Source: Halomonadaceae bacterium T82-2
Lineage (GTDB): Bacteria; Pseudomonadota; Gammaproteobacteria; Pseudomonadales; Halomonadaceae
Direction: 5' to 3'
Length of the DNA stretch: 64,000 nucleotides
Assembly (NCBI GenBank): GCA_001577635.1
Contig: LSBP01000001.1
Location: forward strand, 1 to 64,000
The notes under the pieces are model-generated. The model searched no databases. It was given only the letters and a program-made list of their open reading frames with translations, and was not told the origin of the DNA. Position 1 is the stretch's first letter. Every line of letters begins with the position of its first letter. Below are positions 1-8,858 of this stretch, in pieces. The translations under genes and the position numbers were made by a program.

Positions 1-1288
1 GGCAGAGATGCATTCGGCGGTTGAGACGGAATCGGAGGTCAAAAAATGCTCGCTGACGGCGATAGGGAAAGTGTCGACGCCGGCATCACGGATTCAGGAA
101 ATCGTCAGCGCTTCTCAGGTAGTGGCATCTCACTCTTCCACCAGCCTGTCCAGTTTCGAGACCAAGTCCTCAGCTCGCAGATGGGTATACCGCCGCAGCA
201 TCTGCATGGACTTGTGGCCACTGATCGCGGCGACTTCCTGATCGGATAGCCCAGCTTCCACCAACCGACTGACGGCCTCATGGCGTAGGTCGTGAAAGCG
301 AAAGTCATCGAGCCCTGCTTGCTTCTTCGCCTGGTTCCAGAGCTTGGTGTAGGCATAGGGGCCGCGCTTGCCGTCCTTTCCAGGCTCACCGAAGAACACC
401 AGGTCACAGTCAAGCGGGCGCACAGGGTTGTTCAGCGCCTGCTTGAAAACCTCGGCGGCGGCTTGGGTCAGCGGCACCAGGCGGGCTTCGTTGTTCTTGG
501 TGTCCGTGAGGCGCACCACGCGGCGTTTCACGTCGACCTGTGAGCGAGTAAGGGTCAGGATCTCCGACGAGCGCATGCCCGTCTCCAGGGCGATTCTGGC
601 GATCCAGGGCAGCATGGGGTTGCTGTGCTGTCGCAGCACGGCGAATAGTCGCTTCTCCTCGTCGACACTCAGGCGCCGGTCACGCCCCTCTCCCGGGCTG
701 GGCTTGCGGATATTCTGGACGGGGTTGTAGGTCAGGCCCAGGCCCCATTCCTGGATGGCCACGGTGTAGAGGTGGCCAAGCAGGGCGAGCTCCAGGCGCA
801 CGGTATTGGGGCTGATGGGCTTCCCGCGGCGTCCCAGGCTGTTGAGCCGCGTGTCGCGGTAGTTGGCGATCAGTTCCGGCGTCAGGGCCGCGAGGGAATA
901 CTTGCCAAGGTGCTGGGTCAGCGTGCTTGCCTTGTGGCGCTCGCTCTTCCGGGTACTGGGCTTCTTGGTGGGAGTGACATCGGCCAGATAACGCTTGAGC
1001 GCGGCTTCGAGCGTCATGCGCTCCGAGGCGCTGCGCTGGATATAGACGCCACGCACCATTTCATCTTCGGTGCGGCGGCTCCAGTCCTGGGCGTCACGTT
1101 TGGTACGAAAGGTCTTGGCGGTAGTGGGCCAGCCGGTCTTGCGGATGACGGCCTTCCAGCTACCAGAGGGGGTCTTGACGATGGTGGCCATGAAAATCTC
1201 CAGGGGGCTGAAGGATCGGCACTGTACCGAAACTGTACCCTTGGACTATGGGACTCACCAAGCCAGACTCGTAAGATGCTGATTTTAC

Positions 1289-1290
<2 letters not shown>
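1..1290. mobile_element. Edge of a putative tRNA-integrated island
   Basis: The tyrosine integrase gene (130-1191) ends its 5' side about 100 bp from the 3' end of a tRNA-Ile2 gene. Integrases of this family commonly insert elements at tRNA 3' ends, so the element would extend to the left, outside the window, with its attachment site at or near the tRNA 3' end (about 1289-1310). No second att copy is visible because the left part is missing. Bases 1-129 hold no gene I can support. This is an inference from gene arrangement only. Confidence 0.5.
130..1191 (-). CDS. Tyrosine-type site-specific integrase
   Basis: 353 aa. A phage/island integrase that catalyses recombination between attachment sites through a 3'-phosphotyrosine intermediate. 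An N-terminal Arm-type DNA-binding segment (about 1-60) is followed by a SAM-like core-binding domain (about 60-165) and the catalytic domain (about 170-350). Catalytic residues are visible: Arg207 in TGMRSSE, a candidate Lys232, His300 and Arg303 in HDLRH, His326 in SGHKS, and nucleophile Tyr335 in RRYTH. The set is complete, so the enzyme looks functional. It reads away from the adjacent tRNA-Ile2 gene, the usual arrangement at the end of an integrated element. The ATG at 1191 begins a typical N-terminus. The specific element cannot be named from this window. Confidence 0.93.
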   Translation of the reverse strand: MATIVKTPSGSWKAVIRKTGWPTTAKTFRTKRDAQDWSRRTEDEMVRGVYIQRSASERMTLEAALKRYLADVTPTKKPSTRKSERHKASTLTQHLGKYSLAALTPELIANYRDTRLNSLGRRGKPISPNTVRLELALLGHLYTVAIQEWGLGLTYNPVQNIRKPSPGEGRDRRLSVDEEKRLFAVLRQHSNPMLPWIARIALETGMRSSEILTLTRSQVDVKRRVVRLTDTKNNEARLVPLTQAAAEVFKQALNNPVRPLDCDLVFFGEPGKDGKRGPYAYTKLWNQAKKQAGLDDFRFHDLRHEAVSRLVEAGLSDQEVAAISGHKSMQMLRRYTHLRAEDLVSKLDRLVEE

Positions 1291-1364
<74 letters not shown>

Positions 1365-1456
1365 GGCAAACGCGCGGCGTATGATAGCGAATGCCAATGG
1401 CTGAGACCAGCGCCCCGCTGGTATTCTCGGCCCTTACCTGTTCAGGAGGCTTCGGC

Positions 1457-2092
1457 ATGGACGTCCGCTTCGATCAACCGTGTTCCGCACGATCCCGCCG
1501 CGGGTGGGTGGCGGCCGGCGTCGCCGGCCTGCTGCTGGCGGCATCGCCCGTGCAGGCAGCCTGGCAACTGCTGGCGCCCGAATCCCGGGTGACCGCGACG
1601 CTGACCGAGATCACCGCCGAGGGCAGGCAGCCGCATACCCATCACATCGACCATCTGCAGGGCACGCTCGGCACGGACGGTACCCTGCGCCTGCCGCTGC
1701 GTCTGTCGCAGACCGATGTCATGAAGCGCATCGGTCCGTTGCCGGCGTGGCTTCAGGAGATGGCGACCACCCCGCTGGTCACCGTGGTCACCGAGTTCGA
1801 TCCGCAGCGCCTGGACGCCCTGAAGGTCGGCGAGTCGCTGACCGACACGCTCACGCTGCGCATCGACGGCAACGGCGAGCCGCGCCGCGAGAGCCTGCCG
1901 GTGCATTTCACCCGCAAGAGCCGGGACCGTATCCGGCTCACCAATGCCGAGCCGGTGACGCTGGACGGTCAGGCGCTGATGGACAACAGCGTCGCCCGGC
2001 TGGTACTGCAGATGCTCGGCTACCAGCGCATCGACGACGCGGTGCCCGTCGCCCTCGACGCCGTTCTGGTGGACGCGCCCGCCGGCCCATGA
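1457..2092 (+). CDS. YceI-like periplasmic protein
   Basis: 211 aa. The start at 1457 is chosen because an AGGAGG-like site lies just upstream and it gives a good signal peptide: an Arg-rich n-region, a hydrophobic stretch WVAAGVAGLLLAA, and cleavage after PVQA (about residue 34). A start at 1391 would bury this signal. The mature part is beta-rich with alternating hydrophobic residues, as in the YceI lipocalin-like family whose members bind isoprenoid or amphipathic ligands in the periplasm. Its stop overlaps the start of the phosphopantetheinyl transferase gene (ATGA), so the two are probably co-translated. The family assignment is from overall pattern; the ligand is unknown. Confidence 0.6.
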   Translation: MDVRFDQPCSARSRRGWVAAGVAGLLLAASPVQAAWQLLAPESRVTATLTEITAEGRQPHTHHIDHLQGTLGTDGTLRLPLRLSQTDVMKRIGPLPAWLQEMATTPLVTVVTEFDPQRLDALKVGESLTDTLTLRIDGNGEPRRESLPVHFTRKSRDRIRLTNAEPVTLDGQALMDNSVARLVLQMLGYQRIDDAVPVALDAVLVDAPAGP

Positions 2093-2829
2093 GCCTCGGC
2101 GAGTCGCTCCCCCAGGGTCTCGGCCCCTGGCATGTCGACTGGCCCTGGCCCGCGCCGCTGGCGGGGGTCATCTGGCGCGGCATCGCCCTGGATCGCCATG
2201 CCTTCGACGGCGGGGCCTGGGAAGCGGTACCGGTCACACCCCCGGAATCCGTGCACCGAGCGGCACCCAAGCGCCAGCTCGAGTATCTGGGCGGTCGCCT
2301 GGCCGCCCGCGCCGCCCTGGCCATGCTCACCGGCACCCCGGCGGTGCCCGGCATTGCCCCCAGCCGGGCGCCACTATGGCCCGCCGGTATCGTCGGCTCG
2401 ATCACCCACAGCGGCCGTCTCGCCGCCGGCGTGGTGGCCTGCGCCGAACGCTGGCAGGGGCTGGGCGTGGATGCCGAAGCGATATTGCCCGTCGCACGCG
2501 CCGAGCGGCTGGCCCGGCAGATCCTCACTCCGGGGGAACAGGCCCTCATGGATGCCCTGCCCCGCGACGTCCGCGGCGTCTTCGCCACCCGGGTTTTCTC
2601 GCTCAAGGAAAGCCTGTTCAAGGCGCTGTTTCCGCTCACCGGGGTGCGCTTCTACTTCCAGGATGCCCACCTCGTCGCCGATGCGCACGACCCGCTGGAT
2701 GCCACCACCCTGGAACTCGACCGCACGCTGTCGCCCGCCTGGTCCGCCGGGCGGCGCCTGACCGGCCAGGTCGGCCAGGTCGACGCCTGCCTGGTGAGCC
2801 TGATCGCGGTGCCGGCGGCGACCGGCTGA
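2089..2829 (+). CDS. 4'-phosphopantetheinyl transferase (EntD/Sfp type)
   Basis: 246 aa. Transfers the phosphopantetheine arm from CoA to a Ser of carrier-protein domains in fatty-acid, polyketide or nonribosomal-peptide synthases. The EntD-type signature is present: GSITHS at 103-108, the magnesium-binding pair in GVDAE (Asp128, Glu130) and FSLKES with Glu174 at 171-175. The length fits EntD. The start overlaps the upstream stop by 4 nt. No carrier-protein or NRPS gene is in the window, so the substrate is unknown. An iron-regulated-looking peptide exporter 5 kb away makes a siderophore pathway plausible, but that is inference. Confidence 0.87.
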   Translation: MSLGESLPQGLGPWHVDWPWPAPLAGVIWRGIALDRHAFDGGAWEAVPVTPPESVHRAAPKRQLEYLGGRLAARAALAMLTGTPAVPGIAPSRAPLWPAGIVGSITHSGRLAAGVVACAERWQGLGVDAEAILPVARAERLARQILTPGEQALMDALPRDVRGVFATRVFSLKESLFKALFPLTGVRFYFQDAHLVADAHDPLDATTLELDRTLSPAWSAGRRLTGQVGQVDACLVSLIAVPAATG

Positions 2830-3259
2830 TCACCACGGGGCCTCTCAGTAGCGCCAGGTCAAGGCTGGCCATCATGTCGACCCGTGCCAGGCGCCCTGCC
2901 CGCTCCTCCCGTCAGCGTAATCACGCTCGCGGGAAATGGCGCCTCGCCAGCGCCGCCGACCTGCTTGCCGTGGAGACTGCGCAAGCGGCAGGCACTCACC
3001 CGCGCACAACAGACTGCAAAGAATGAATACCAAAGTTCACTAAAAAATCTCGCCGGCGCGCCGATAACCCATTCGGTTGCGAGGTAAGCATTCCACGGAC
3101 GTTCCCTCCGGGCGACTGACCGCCCCACTGCCGCTGCTTCTTCTCCGCCATCACGGCGCCAGCGACAGCACCTCACCGGTAACCACACCCCGATTCCGCG
3201 CGACGACCCCAGGGCCGCCGGCGGTTTGTCGAACCCTTGATTTCGAACAGGTGGTCACC
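2830..3259 (+). other. 430-bp stretch upstream of the RTX gene
   Basis: I see no convincing gene. Open frames here have shadow-like composition. An A/T-rich patch around 3019-3050 could contain the promoter of the large RTX-type gene. In that gene's frame the reading continues upstream to a TTG at 3077, but the translated residues (many Pro, Thr and Arg) do not look like a protein domain. Confidence 0.4.
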
Positions 3260-6205
3260 TTGCGCTCACTCATCGACCTGACTCTCGGCAGCCAATGGAA
3301 TGGCGGTTACGTCATGGAAGTCTTCATCACCAACCTGGGCAGCGACCCGATCACGGACTACCGGATCGGCTTCACGACCCGCGGCACGCTCAGCGACGTC
3401 TGGGGCGGCAGCCTGCTGACCGCCGACGCCGGCTACTACGAAATCGGCGACGACGATGCCAAGAACGACATCGCGCCCGGCGAAACCGCCCGCTTCAAGA
3501 TCAAGGTGGTCGGTGACGGCACCGAGTTCCCGGCCGGTTTCACCGTCAACGGCGAGACGCCGGACTTGACCGATGCCGCCGCCGCGCTCGTCACCCCCGT
3601 CGACCCGCTGGCCGACCTGCCCGAGGCCTATGCCTTCGTCGACGGCGTGTCCAGCGTCGACACGAACATCACTGCCGACCAGCTGCAGACGCTGATCGAC
3701 AACGCGCCCGACGGCGCCAGCATCCACTTCGCCGCCGGCGAGTATCATTTCGACGCGGCGCTGGCCATCGAGCGCAGCGACCTGTCGCTGGTGGGTGCCG
3801 GCTCGGCCGAGACCCGCTTCCTCTTCAGCGAGGCGGCGCTGGCCGACGGCGCGAGCCAGGCGATCCGCGTCCAGGGCGGCGATGCCGTGGCCGTCGGCAC
3901 CCTGCAGGACGCCGTCGGCGAAGGCAGCGACACCCTGGTGCTCGGCGACGGCCACGGCCTGGCGGCGGGCGACACGATTCGTCTCTACCAGAACAACGAT
4001 GCCGCCTTCCTCGATGCCATCGGTGACAGCCAGTGGCGCGAGACCGATTCGCCGCTGCGCACCAGCATGGCCCGGGTGGTCGCCGTGGATGGCGACACCG
4101 TCACCCTCGACCGCGGCGTTCACTTCAACTTCGCCGCCGGCGACACCCACGTCGAGCGCATCGACGCCCTCGACAACGTCTCGCTGTCCGGCTTCGGTGT
4201 GAATTTCACCCTCGGCGAGCCCGACGCCGGCGACTTCGTCAACCAGCGTACGGACCTGCTGCGCTACCACGCCATCGAGTTCGACGCCACGGTCGGCGCC
4301 GAGATCCACGACGTGGCGGTGACCAACGGCCCTTCGACCGCCTTCGAGTTCACCCGCTCTCTCGACATGAGCGCCGGCAGCCTGAGCGCCCAGGGCAGCT
4401 TCAACAAGGGTGGCGGCGGCAACGGCTACGGGTTCGAGCTGCGCGAGAGCTACGACGGCCAGTACGACGACCTGACCAGCCTGGGCATGCGTCATGGCGT
4501 ACTGTTCGCCTCCTGGAGTTCCTCGGTGGGCAACGCCATCAACGTCGCGCTCACCGATCGCGACATCAACTTCCACGGCGGCCGCGACCACGACAACACG
4601 GTGCACGTCGAGCAGTCGCTGCGCGATGCCGACCATGACGAGATCTCGACCACGCTGTGGGTCAACGACGGCGAGAGCTTCGGCGCCCCGACCGACGGCG
4701 ACGCCAACACCGTGACCTTCGACTACGTGATCGGCTCGCGTCGCGACGACACCATCCACGGCACCGACGAGGGGGTCTATCTGGATGGCGCTCTCGGGCA
4801 CGATCACCTGTATGGCGGCGCCGGCGACGACATCCTGCGCGGCGGCGACGGCTGGGGCGACGACGTCCTCGACGGCGGCGACGGCTTCGACATCGCCCTC
4901 TTCGATCAGGCATTCGGCGACTACCACATCGCCAATCTCGGCAACGGCCGCTGGTACCTGGACGGCCCCGGCGACGACGACACCCTGATCGACATGGAAG
5001 AAGCCCACTTCGCCGACGGCCGGATCCTCGATCTGCGCACCGGCGAAGTGCGCCAGGGCGAGGTCTTTCAGGTGCCCTCGGCGGAAACGATTCTGGGCGA
5101 CGGCGATACCACGGTCGATCTCTCCTCGTCCCTGACGCTGACCGGTGGTGACGCGCTGCAGACCGGCACGACGGTCACCGACACCGGCAGCGAGGCATTG
5201 AGCTACACCCTGACGCCGGTCAGCCGCTGGTCGAGCGGCTATGTCATGCGAGTCACCCTGAGCAACCACGGCGACCACGCCGTCGACGCCTCGGACGTCG
5301 CCTTCGACCTGAACGCCGACCTGACCCAACTGTATAGCGCCACCCTGACGAGCCAGGACGCGGGCCACTACACGGTGACCCCGGACGGGGATGGCATGCT
5401 GGCCGCCGGCGACAGCCTGAGCTTCTCGTTCAAGGCCTATGCCGACGAGTCGGAGCTGCCGGAATCCCTGACCCTCGGTGGCCAGGCCGTCACGCTGGAC
5501 GACACCGGCCTCTTCGCCACCACGGCGGTGGGCACGGTGGATGCCGACGCCCTGACCCGCGTTACCACACAGATCAAGAGCGAATGGTCGAGCGGCTACG
5601 TCGGCGAGGTCATCGTCGAGAACACCAGCGATGCCACGCTCGACGACATCTCCCTGGGCTTCGACCTGCCCAGCGGCTTGAGCGCGCTGTGGAACGCCCA
5701 GGTCGTCGACACGGACGGCAGCGGCCATTACGTCGTTACCGACGATACCCCGCTCAGCCTGGCCCCCGGCGAGACCTGGCGCTTCAGCTACAAGACCTAC
5801 GACGCGGCCAAGTCACTGCCGACACAGCTGGATGTCGACGGCACGGCCACGGCTACGCTGGCGACCACGGCAGGCGGCGACGAATGGGTCGGCACCGACG
5901 GCGCCGACACTTTCGCCTTCCGGGCCACGCAGGCCTCGAACCCGGAGGCGCCGGACCGCATCCTCGACTTTCTGCCTTCCCAGGGGGACGTCATCGACCT
6001 GTCCGCCATCGATGCCGACCCGGCACAGGACGGTGATCAGGGTTTCATCTGGCGCGGCACCGACAGCTTCACCGGCCAGGCCGGCGAGCTGCGCCTGGCC
6101 GACGGCATGCTGCGGGGCGACGTCAACGGCGACGGCGTGGCGGATCTGGCCATCGAACTGACCGGAATCGGCGGCTGTCAGGACGACCAGGGGCTGATTC
6201 TGTAA
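3260..6205 (+). CDS. Secreted RTX protein with three CBM2-like modules and a beta-helix
   Basis: About 981 aa. Order: CBM2-like carbohydrate-binding module (about 1-100, W13 in WNGGY); right-handed beta-helix region of the pectate-lyase/epimerase kind (about 127-450); Asp/Gly-rich calcium-binding nonapeptides such as GGAGDDILRGGDG (about 515-545); two further CBM2-like modules (W657 and W776, both WSSGY); and a C-terminal serralysin-type block (RILDFLPSQGDVIDLSAID near 899-920, then GDVNGDGVAD). There is no N-terminal signal peptide, consistent with type I secretion through the C-terminus. The transporter is not here. The start is uncertain: TTG 3260 has AGGTGG 5 nt upstream, with GTG 3251 and TTG 3077 as alternatives. 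A polysaccharide-active or adhesive role is inferred; no catalytic residues could be assigned. Confidence 0.8.
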   Translation: MRSLIDLTLGSQWNGGYVMEVFITNLGSDPITDYRIGFTTRGTLSDVWGGSLLTADAGYYEIGDDDAKNDIAPGETARFKIKVVGDGTEFPAGFTVNGETPDLTDAAAALVTPVDPLADLPEAYAFVDGVSSVDTNITADQLQTLIDNAPDGASIHFAAGEYHFDAALAIERSDLSLVGAGSAETRFLFSEAALADGASQAIRVQGGDAVAVGTLQDAVGEGSDTLVLGDGHGLAAGDTIRLYQNNDAAFLDAIGDSQWRETDSPLRTSMARVVAVDGDTVTLDRGVHFNFAAGDTHVERIDALDNVSLSGFGVNFTLGEPDAGDFVNQRTDLLRYHAIEFDATVGAEIHDVAVTNGPSTAFEFTRSLDMSAGSLSAQGSFNKGGGGNGYGFELRESYDGQYDDLTSLGMRHGVLFASWSSSVGNAINVALTDRDINFHGGRDHDNTVHVEQSLRDADHDEISTTLWVNDGESFGAPTDGDANTVTFDYVIGSRRDDTIHGTDEGVYLDGALGHDHLYGGAGDDILRGGDGWGDDVLDGGDGFDIALFDQAFGDYHIANLGNGRWYLDGPGDDDTLIDMEEAHFADGRILDLRTGEVRQGEVFQVPSAETILGDGDTTVDLSSSLTLTGGDALQTGTTVTDTGSEALSYTLTPVSRWSSGYVMRVTLSNHGDHAVDASDVAFDLNADLTQLYSATLTSQDAGHYTVTPDGDGMLAAGDSLSFSFKAYADESELPESLTLGGQAVTLDDTGLFATTAVGTVDADALTRVTTQIKSEWSSGYVGEVIVENTSDATLDDISLGFDLPSGLSALWNAQVVDTDGSGHYVVTDDTPLSLAPGETWRFSYKTYDAAKSLPTQLDVDGTATATLATTAGGDEWVGTDGADTFAFRATQASNPEAPDRILDFLPSQGDVIDLSAIDADPAQDGDQGFIWRGTDSFTGQAGELRLADGMLRGDVNGDGVADLAIELTGIGGCQDDQGLIL

Positions 6206-6291
6206 CGGGGAGTCTGTAACGAGAATGTGGCCGAGCGGTTGAAATTCGTCACTCACTTCCTATGGTGAAGGGGCGACGCGGTAACACGGCA

Positions 6292-6312
6292 CCGGAGCCG
6301 GGACGGCTCCGG
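6292..6312 (+). promoter_or_regulatory. 9-bp perfect hairpin between two genes
   Basis: CCGGAGCCG, three bases, then CGGCTCCGG forms a perfect stem downstream of the RTX gene and about 80 bp before the PRC-barrel gene. There is no T-tract after it, so it is not a standard intrinsic terminator. It could stabilise the upstream mRNA 3' end or act in the leader of the next gene. Confidence 0.4.
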
Positions 6313-6394
6313 TCGCCACACCGAGCACCGGCCCGCTCGCCACCTCGGGAATGGGGTGACCCCACAGAAACGGATTTTGCACAAGGAGCGACAC

Positions 6395-6991
6395 ATGGAT
6401 ATGCGCCCGACTTTTACCCAGCCTGCTGGCAAAGCCCTTCTCGCCGCCCTGATCGCCGGCGGCCTGACGCTGGGCACCAGTGCCATGGCCGCCCCGCAGG
6501 GCCTGTATTCCGCCGACGAACTGACCGATGCCGAGGTCTACAGCAAGAGTAACCCGTCCGAGGACATCGGTGACGTCGAGGATGTGCTGCTCGACGACAA
6601 CATGCAGGTGCGTGCGCTGGTGATCGACACCGGCAACCTGCTCGACCTGGGCGCCAAGCAGTACGTGATCGAGACCGGAGACTTCACCGTCGAGACCGTC
6701 AACGGCAATGATCTCGAGAACATCGCCTACAAGGTCCACGTCGACATGACCGAGAAGGAGATCACCCAGCAGCCCGAGTACACCAACGACTGGTGGACCC
6801 AGACCAAACAGGCCACCGCCAACGCCTGGGAAAACACCAAGCAAACTGCCCAGAGCGCCTGGCAGAGCACCAAGTCGGCCACCGCCTCGGCGCTGACCAA
6901 TGCCGGCCAGGCACTCGACACGGCCGGCGAGAAGACCCAGCAGGCTGCCGAGGACACCGCGGACAACATGGACGGCGACAAGACGCAGTAA
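6395..6991 (+). CDS. Exported PRC-barrel domain protein
   Basis: 198 aa. AAGGAG lies 7-8 nt before the ATG at 6395; the open frame extends further upstream but lacks such a site. A signal peptide ends after TSAMA (about residue 32). Residues about 45-110 fit a PRC-barrel: EDIGDVEDVLLDDNMQVRAL followed by a beta-rich part. The C-terminal third (about 130-198) is a low-complexity amphipathic helix rich in Ala, Thr, Gln and Trp with repeats of the type AWxxTKxxAxxA, resembling LEA-like stress proteins. Exported PRC-barrel proteins of this type are common in halophilic and stress-tolerant proteobacteria; the biochemical role is unknown. It is a single gene with its own terminator. Confidence 0.75.
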   Translation: MDMRPTFTQPAGKALLAALIAGGLTLGTSAMAAPQGLYSADELTDAEVYSKSNPSEDIGDVEDVLLDDNMQVRALVIDTGNLLDLGAKQYVIETGDFTVETVNGNDLENIAYKVHVDMTEKEITQQPEYTNDWWTQTKQATANAWENTKQTAQSAWQSTKSATASALTNAGQALDTAGEKTQQAAEDTADNMDGDKTQ

Positions 6992-7055
6992 ACGCTCGCC
7001 GACCTGCTTCTGCTCTAGAAAACGGAGCAAACAAGCAGCTCATAGAGAAGCACCG

Positions 7056-7080
7056 GGCCCGGCCACCGACCGGGCCTTTT
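7056..7080 (+). terminator. Intrinsic terminator after the PRC-barrel gene
   Basis: The stem GGCCCGG / CCGGGCC with a 7-nt loop is followed directly by TTTT. It lies 65 bp after the stop codon of the PRC-barrel gene and before the convergent ABC transporter gene. Confidence 0.75.
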
Positions 7081-7111
7081 CGTGTCCGCAGGCCTCGCCG
7101 GTGAGAGACGG

Positions 7112-8767
7112 TCACGTCAGGCGAGCGAGCGCATCCCGACCGGCCTTCTCGCGCTGGGCACCGGTAAGCTCGACGAGCCGGCCCTCGCGCATTTCCAGCA
7201 GGCGATCGGCATGCCCGAAGTAGCTGTCGTCGTGGCTGATCGCGAACACCGTGAGCCCCTGCGCGCGCAGGGCCGGCAGCAGGTCCCGGTAGAACACGCG
7301 ACGAAACTGCGGATCCTGATCGGCGGCCCATTCGTCGAGCAGCAGGATCTGGCGTTGCTCGCAGACTGCCAGCAGCAGCGCCAGTCGCTTGCGCTGGCCC
7401 TGCGAGAGCCGGGTGGAGGTCACGCGCTGGTCGACGAACGCCAGCTTCTCGCGCATGCCCAGCCGGTCGAGCCAGGCATCGAGCAACTCGGGGTCCGCCG
7501 CGTTGCCTTCCGGCCCCAGCAGCCGGTCAAACAGATGGAAGTCGGTGAAGACGCTGGCGAAGCGCTGGCGGTAGGCCGTCCACTGCGACGCCGTCACGGC
7601 CACGCCGTCGAGGCGGATCTCGCCACCCTGCGGCCGGTAAAGCCCGGTCAACAGCCGGGCCAGCGTCGACTTGCCGCTGCCGTTGCCGCCGATCAGGAAG
7701 ACCTGCTCGCCGCGCTGGAGGGTCAGGTTGATCGGCCCCACCGTGAACCCCGGCGTTGCACCCCCGTCGGGATAGCGAAAGGTCACGTCGCGCAGCTCCA
7801 GGGTCTGCCACTCGGCGTCCGGCTCTCGCGCGTCGAAGCCCTCGCGACGCTCGGCCAGCGCCAGCGATTCCAGCTTTTCAAAGGCTACCTGGGCGCTGAG
7901 CAGCGTGGGCAGCGCCCCCACCGCCTGGATCAACGGCGTGCGCAGAAACAGCAGGGTCAGCGAGTAGGTCGCGGCGACCGCCGTGTTCGCCCAGCCCAGG
8001 CCATTGGCCAGGTAGAACACCACGCCGATGGCACCGAGCATCATGATGTTGGCCCAGTTGTTGGCGCCGAGATGGAACGTATCGGCACGAATCACGTGAT
8101 GGCGATACAGCCGGGCATCGCGATCGTAGGCCTCGTGGTAGAGCCGGCGGGCGCGGTGGCGGTTGAGGGCGAGCTCCTTGCGCCCCTCGATGACCGCCTC
8201 GTAGTCCTGTTGGAGCCGATCCTCGGCCTCGCGCACCGCCCGCAGATGCGCATATACCCGCGACACCAGCAGCCAGCCGACCAGCAGCGTCCCGGCGATC
8301 CAGGCCCCGGTGACGGCGAGCATCGGCCCCGAGAGATAGCCGAGATAGCCGATCGCGGTCAGCGACAGAACCACCCCCTGGACCAGTTCCGGCAGGCGCA
8401 CGAAGGCGATGGTGACATTGCGCACGTCGCTCGCCAGGCTGGCCAGCAGTGAGGCACTGCCCAGCGCCTCGAGGCGTTCGATGTCGGTATCGAGGATGCG
8501 CTTGATCAAGCGTCCGCGCAGGCGATGCACGAAGTGATGGCCGAGCGTGGTCAGCGCCAGCTGGGCCGCCAGCGACACGCCCAGCAGCAGGGCCAGCAGC
8601 CCCAGGAACGCCGGCAGAGCGGATAGCGCCTCGGCGCTGGCGGCGATCAGCCGCTGGTTGATGAAGGCGATGATGCCGATGCCCAGCCCGGCGCTGGCCA
8701 GGCTGAGCAGCATCACGCCGATGAACGACCCGCGATACTCACGAAAGACGACACGCAGCAGCTCCAT
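7112..8767 (-). CDS. ABC exporter of the cyclic-peptide/siderophore type
   Basis: 551 aa, a fused half-transporter. Residues about 1-300 form the transmembrane domain with six helices. Residues about 320-545 form the ATPase: Walker A GGNGSGKS (360-367), signature LSQGQ (about 454-458), Walker B ILLLDEWA (474-481) and the switch His512. Length and the DEWAADQDP motif match the SyrD/PvdE/YojI group, which exports cyclic peptides, lipopeptides or siderophore precursors from the cytoplasm. A Fur-box-like sequence lies 55-73 bp upstream of the ATG, so expression is probably induced by low iron. The substrate is not known. A phosphopantetheinyl transferase gene is nearby but no synthetase. Confidence 0.85.
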   Translation of the reverse strand: MELLRVVFREYRGSFIGVMLLSLASAGLGIGIIAFINQRLIAASAEALSALPAFLGLLALLLGVSLAAQLALTTLGHHFVHRLRGRLIKRILDTDIERLEALGSASLLASLASDVRNVTIAFVRLPELVQGVVLSLTAIGYLGYLSGPMLAVTGAWIAGTLLVGWLLVSRVYAHLRAVREAEDRLQQDYEAVIEGRKELALNRHRARRLYHEAYDRDARLYRHHVIRADTFHLGANNWANIMMLGAIGVVFYLANGLGWANTAVAATYSLTLLFLRTPLIQAVGALPTLLSAQVAFEKLESLALAERREGFDAREPDAEWQTLELRDVTFRYPDGGATPGFTVGPINLTLQRGEQVFLIGGNGSGKSTLARLLTGLYRPQGGEIRLDGVAVTASQWTAYRQRFASVFTDFHLFDRLLGPEGNAADPELLDAWLDRLGMREKLAFVDQRVTSTRLSQGQRKRLALLLAVCEQRQILLLDEWAADQDPQFRRVFYRDLLPALRAQGLTVFAISHDDSYFGHADRLLEMREGRLVELTGAQREKAGRDALARLT

Positions 8768-8821
8768 GGGACCCCCAATGATGTGACGCGCACACCATTG
8801 GGGAAAACACCACTCGCGTCA

Positions 8822-8840
8822 ACGAATAATTCTCATTTGC
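8822..8840 (-). promoter_or_regulatory. Fur-box-like operator
   Basis: The minus strand reads GCAAATGAGAATTATTCGT, which matches the 19-bp Fur consensus GATAATGATAATCATTATC at 12 positions, including the central core ATGAGAATTAT. It lies between the ABC exporter gene and pxpC, 55-73 bp upstream of the exporter start codon, a normal position for a Fur operator. It was identified by eye, not by scoring. Confidence 0.6.
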
Positions 8841-8858
8841 AAAACAGGCACGCTGTTG

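Noticed and set aside
4800-4900. Repeated GGCGGCGACGG-type words as a DNA repeat or CRISPR-like array
   Set aside because: They are the coding consequence of Gly/Asp nonapeptide repeats; no regular spacer structure is present.
3266-5728. 820-codon open frame antisense to the RTX gene
   Set aside because: It is a reverse-strand shadow of Asp/Gly-rich RTX coding sequence with no recognisable domain.
6221-6243. tRNA-Ser/Leu-like start (GTGGCCGAGCGGTTGAA)
   Set aside because: Only the D-arm-like word is present; no anticodon stem, T arm or CCA end follows, so it is not a tRNA. It could be a chance match or an old fragment.
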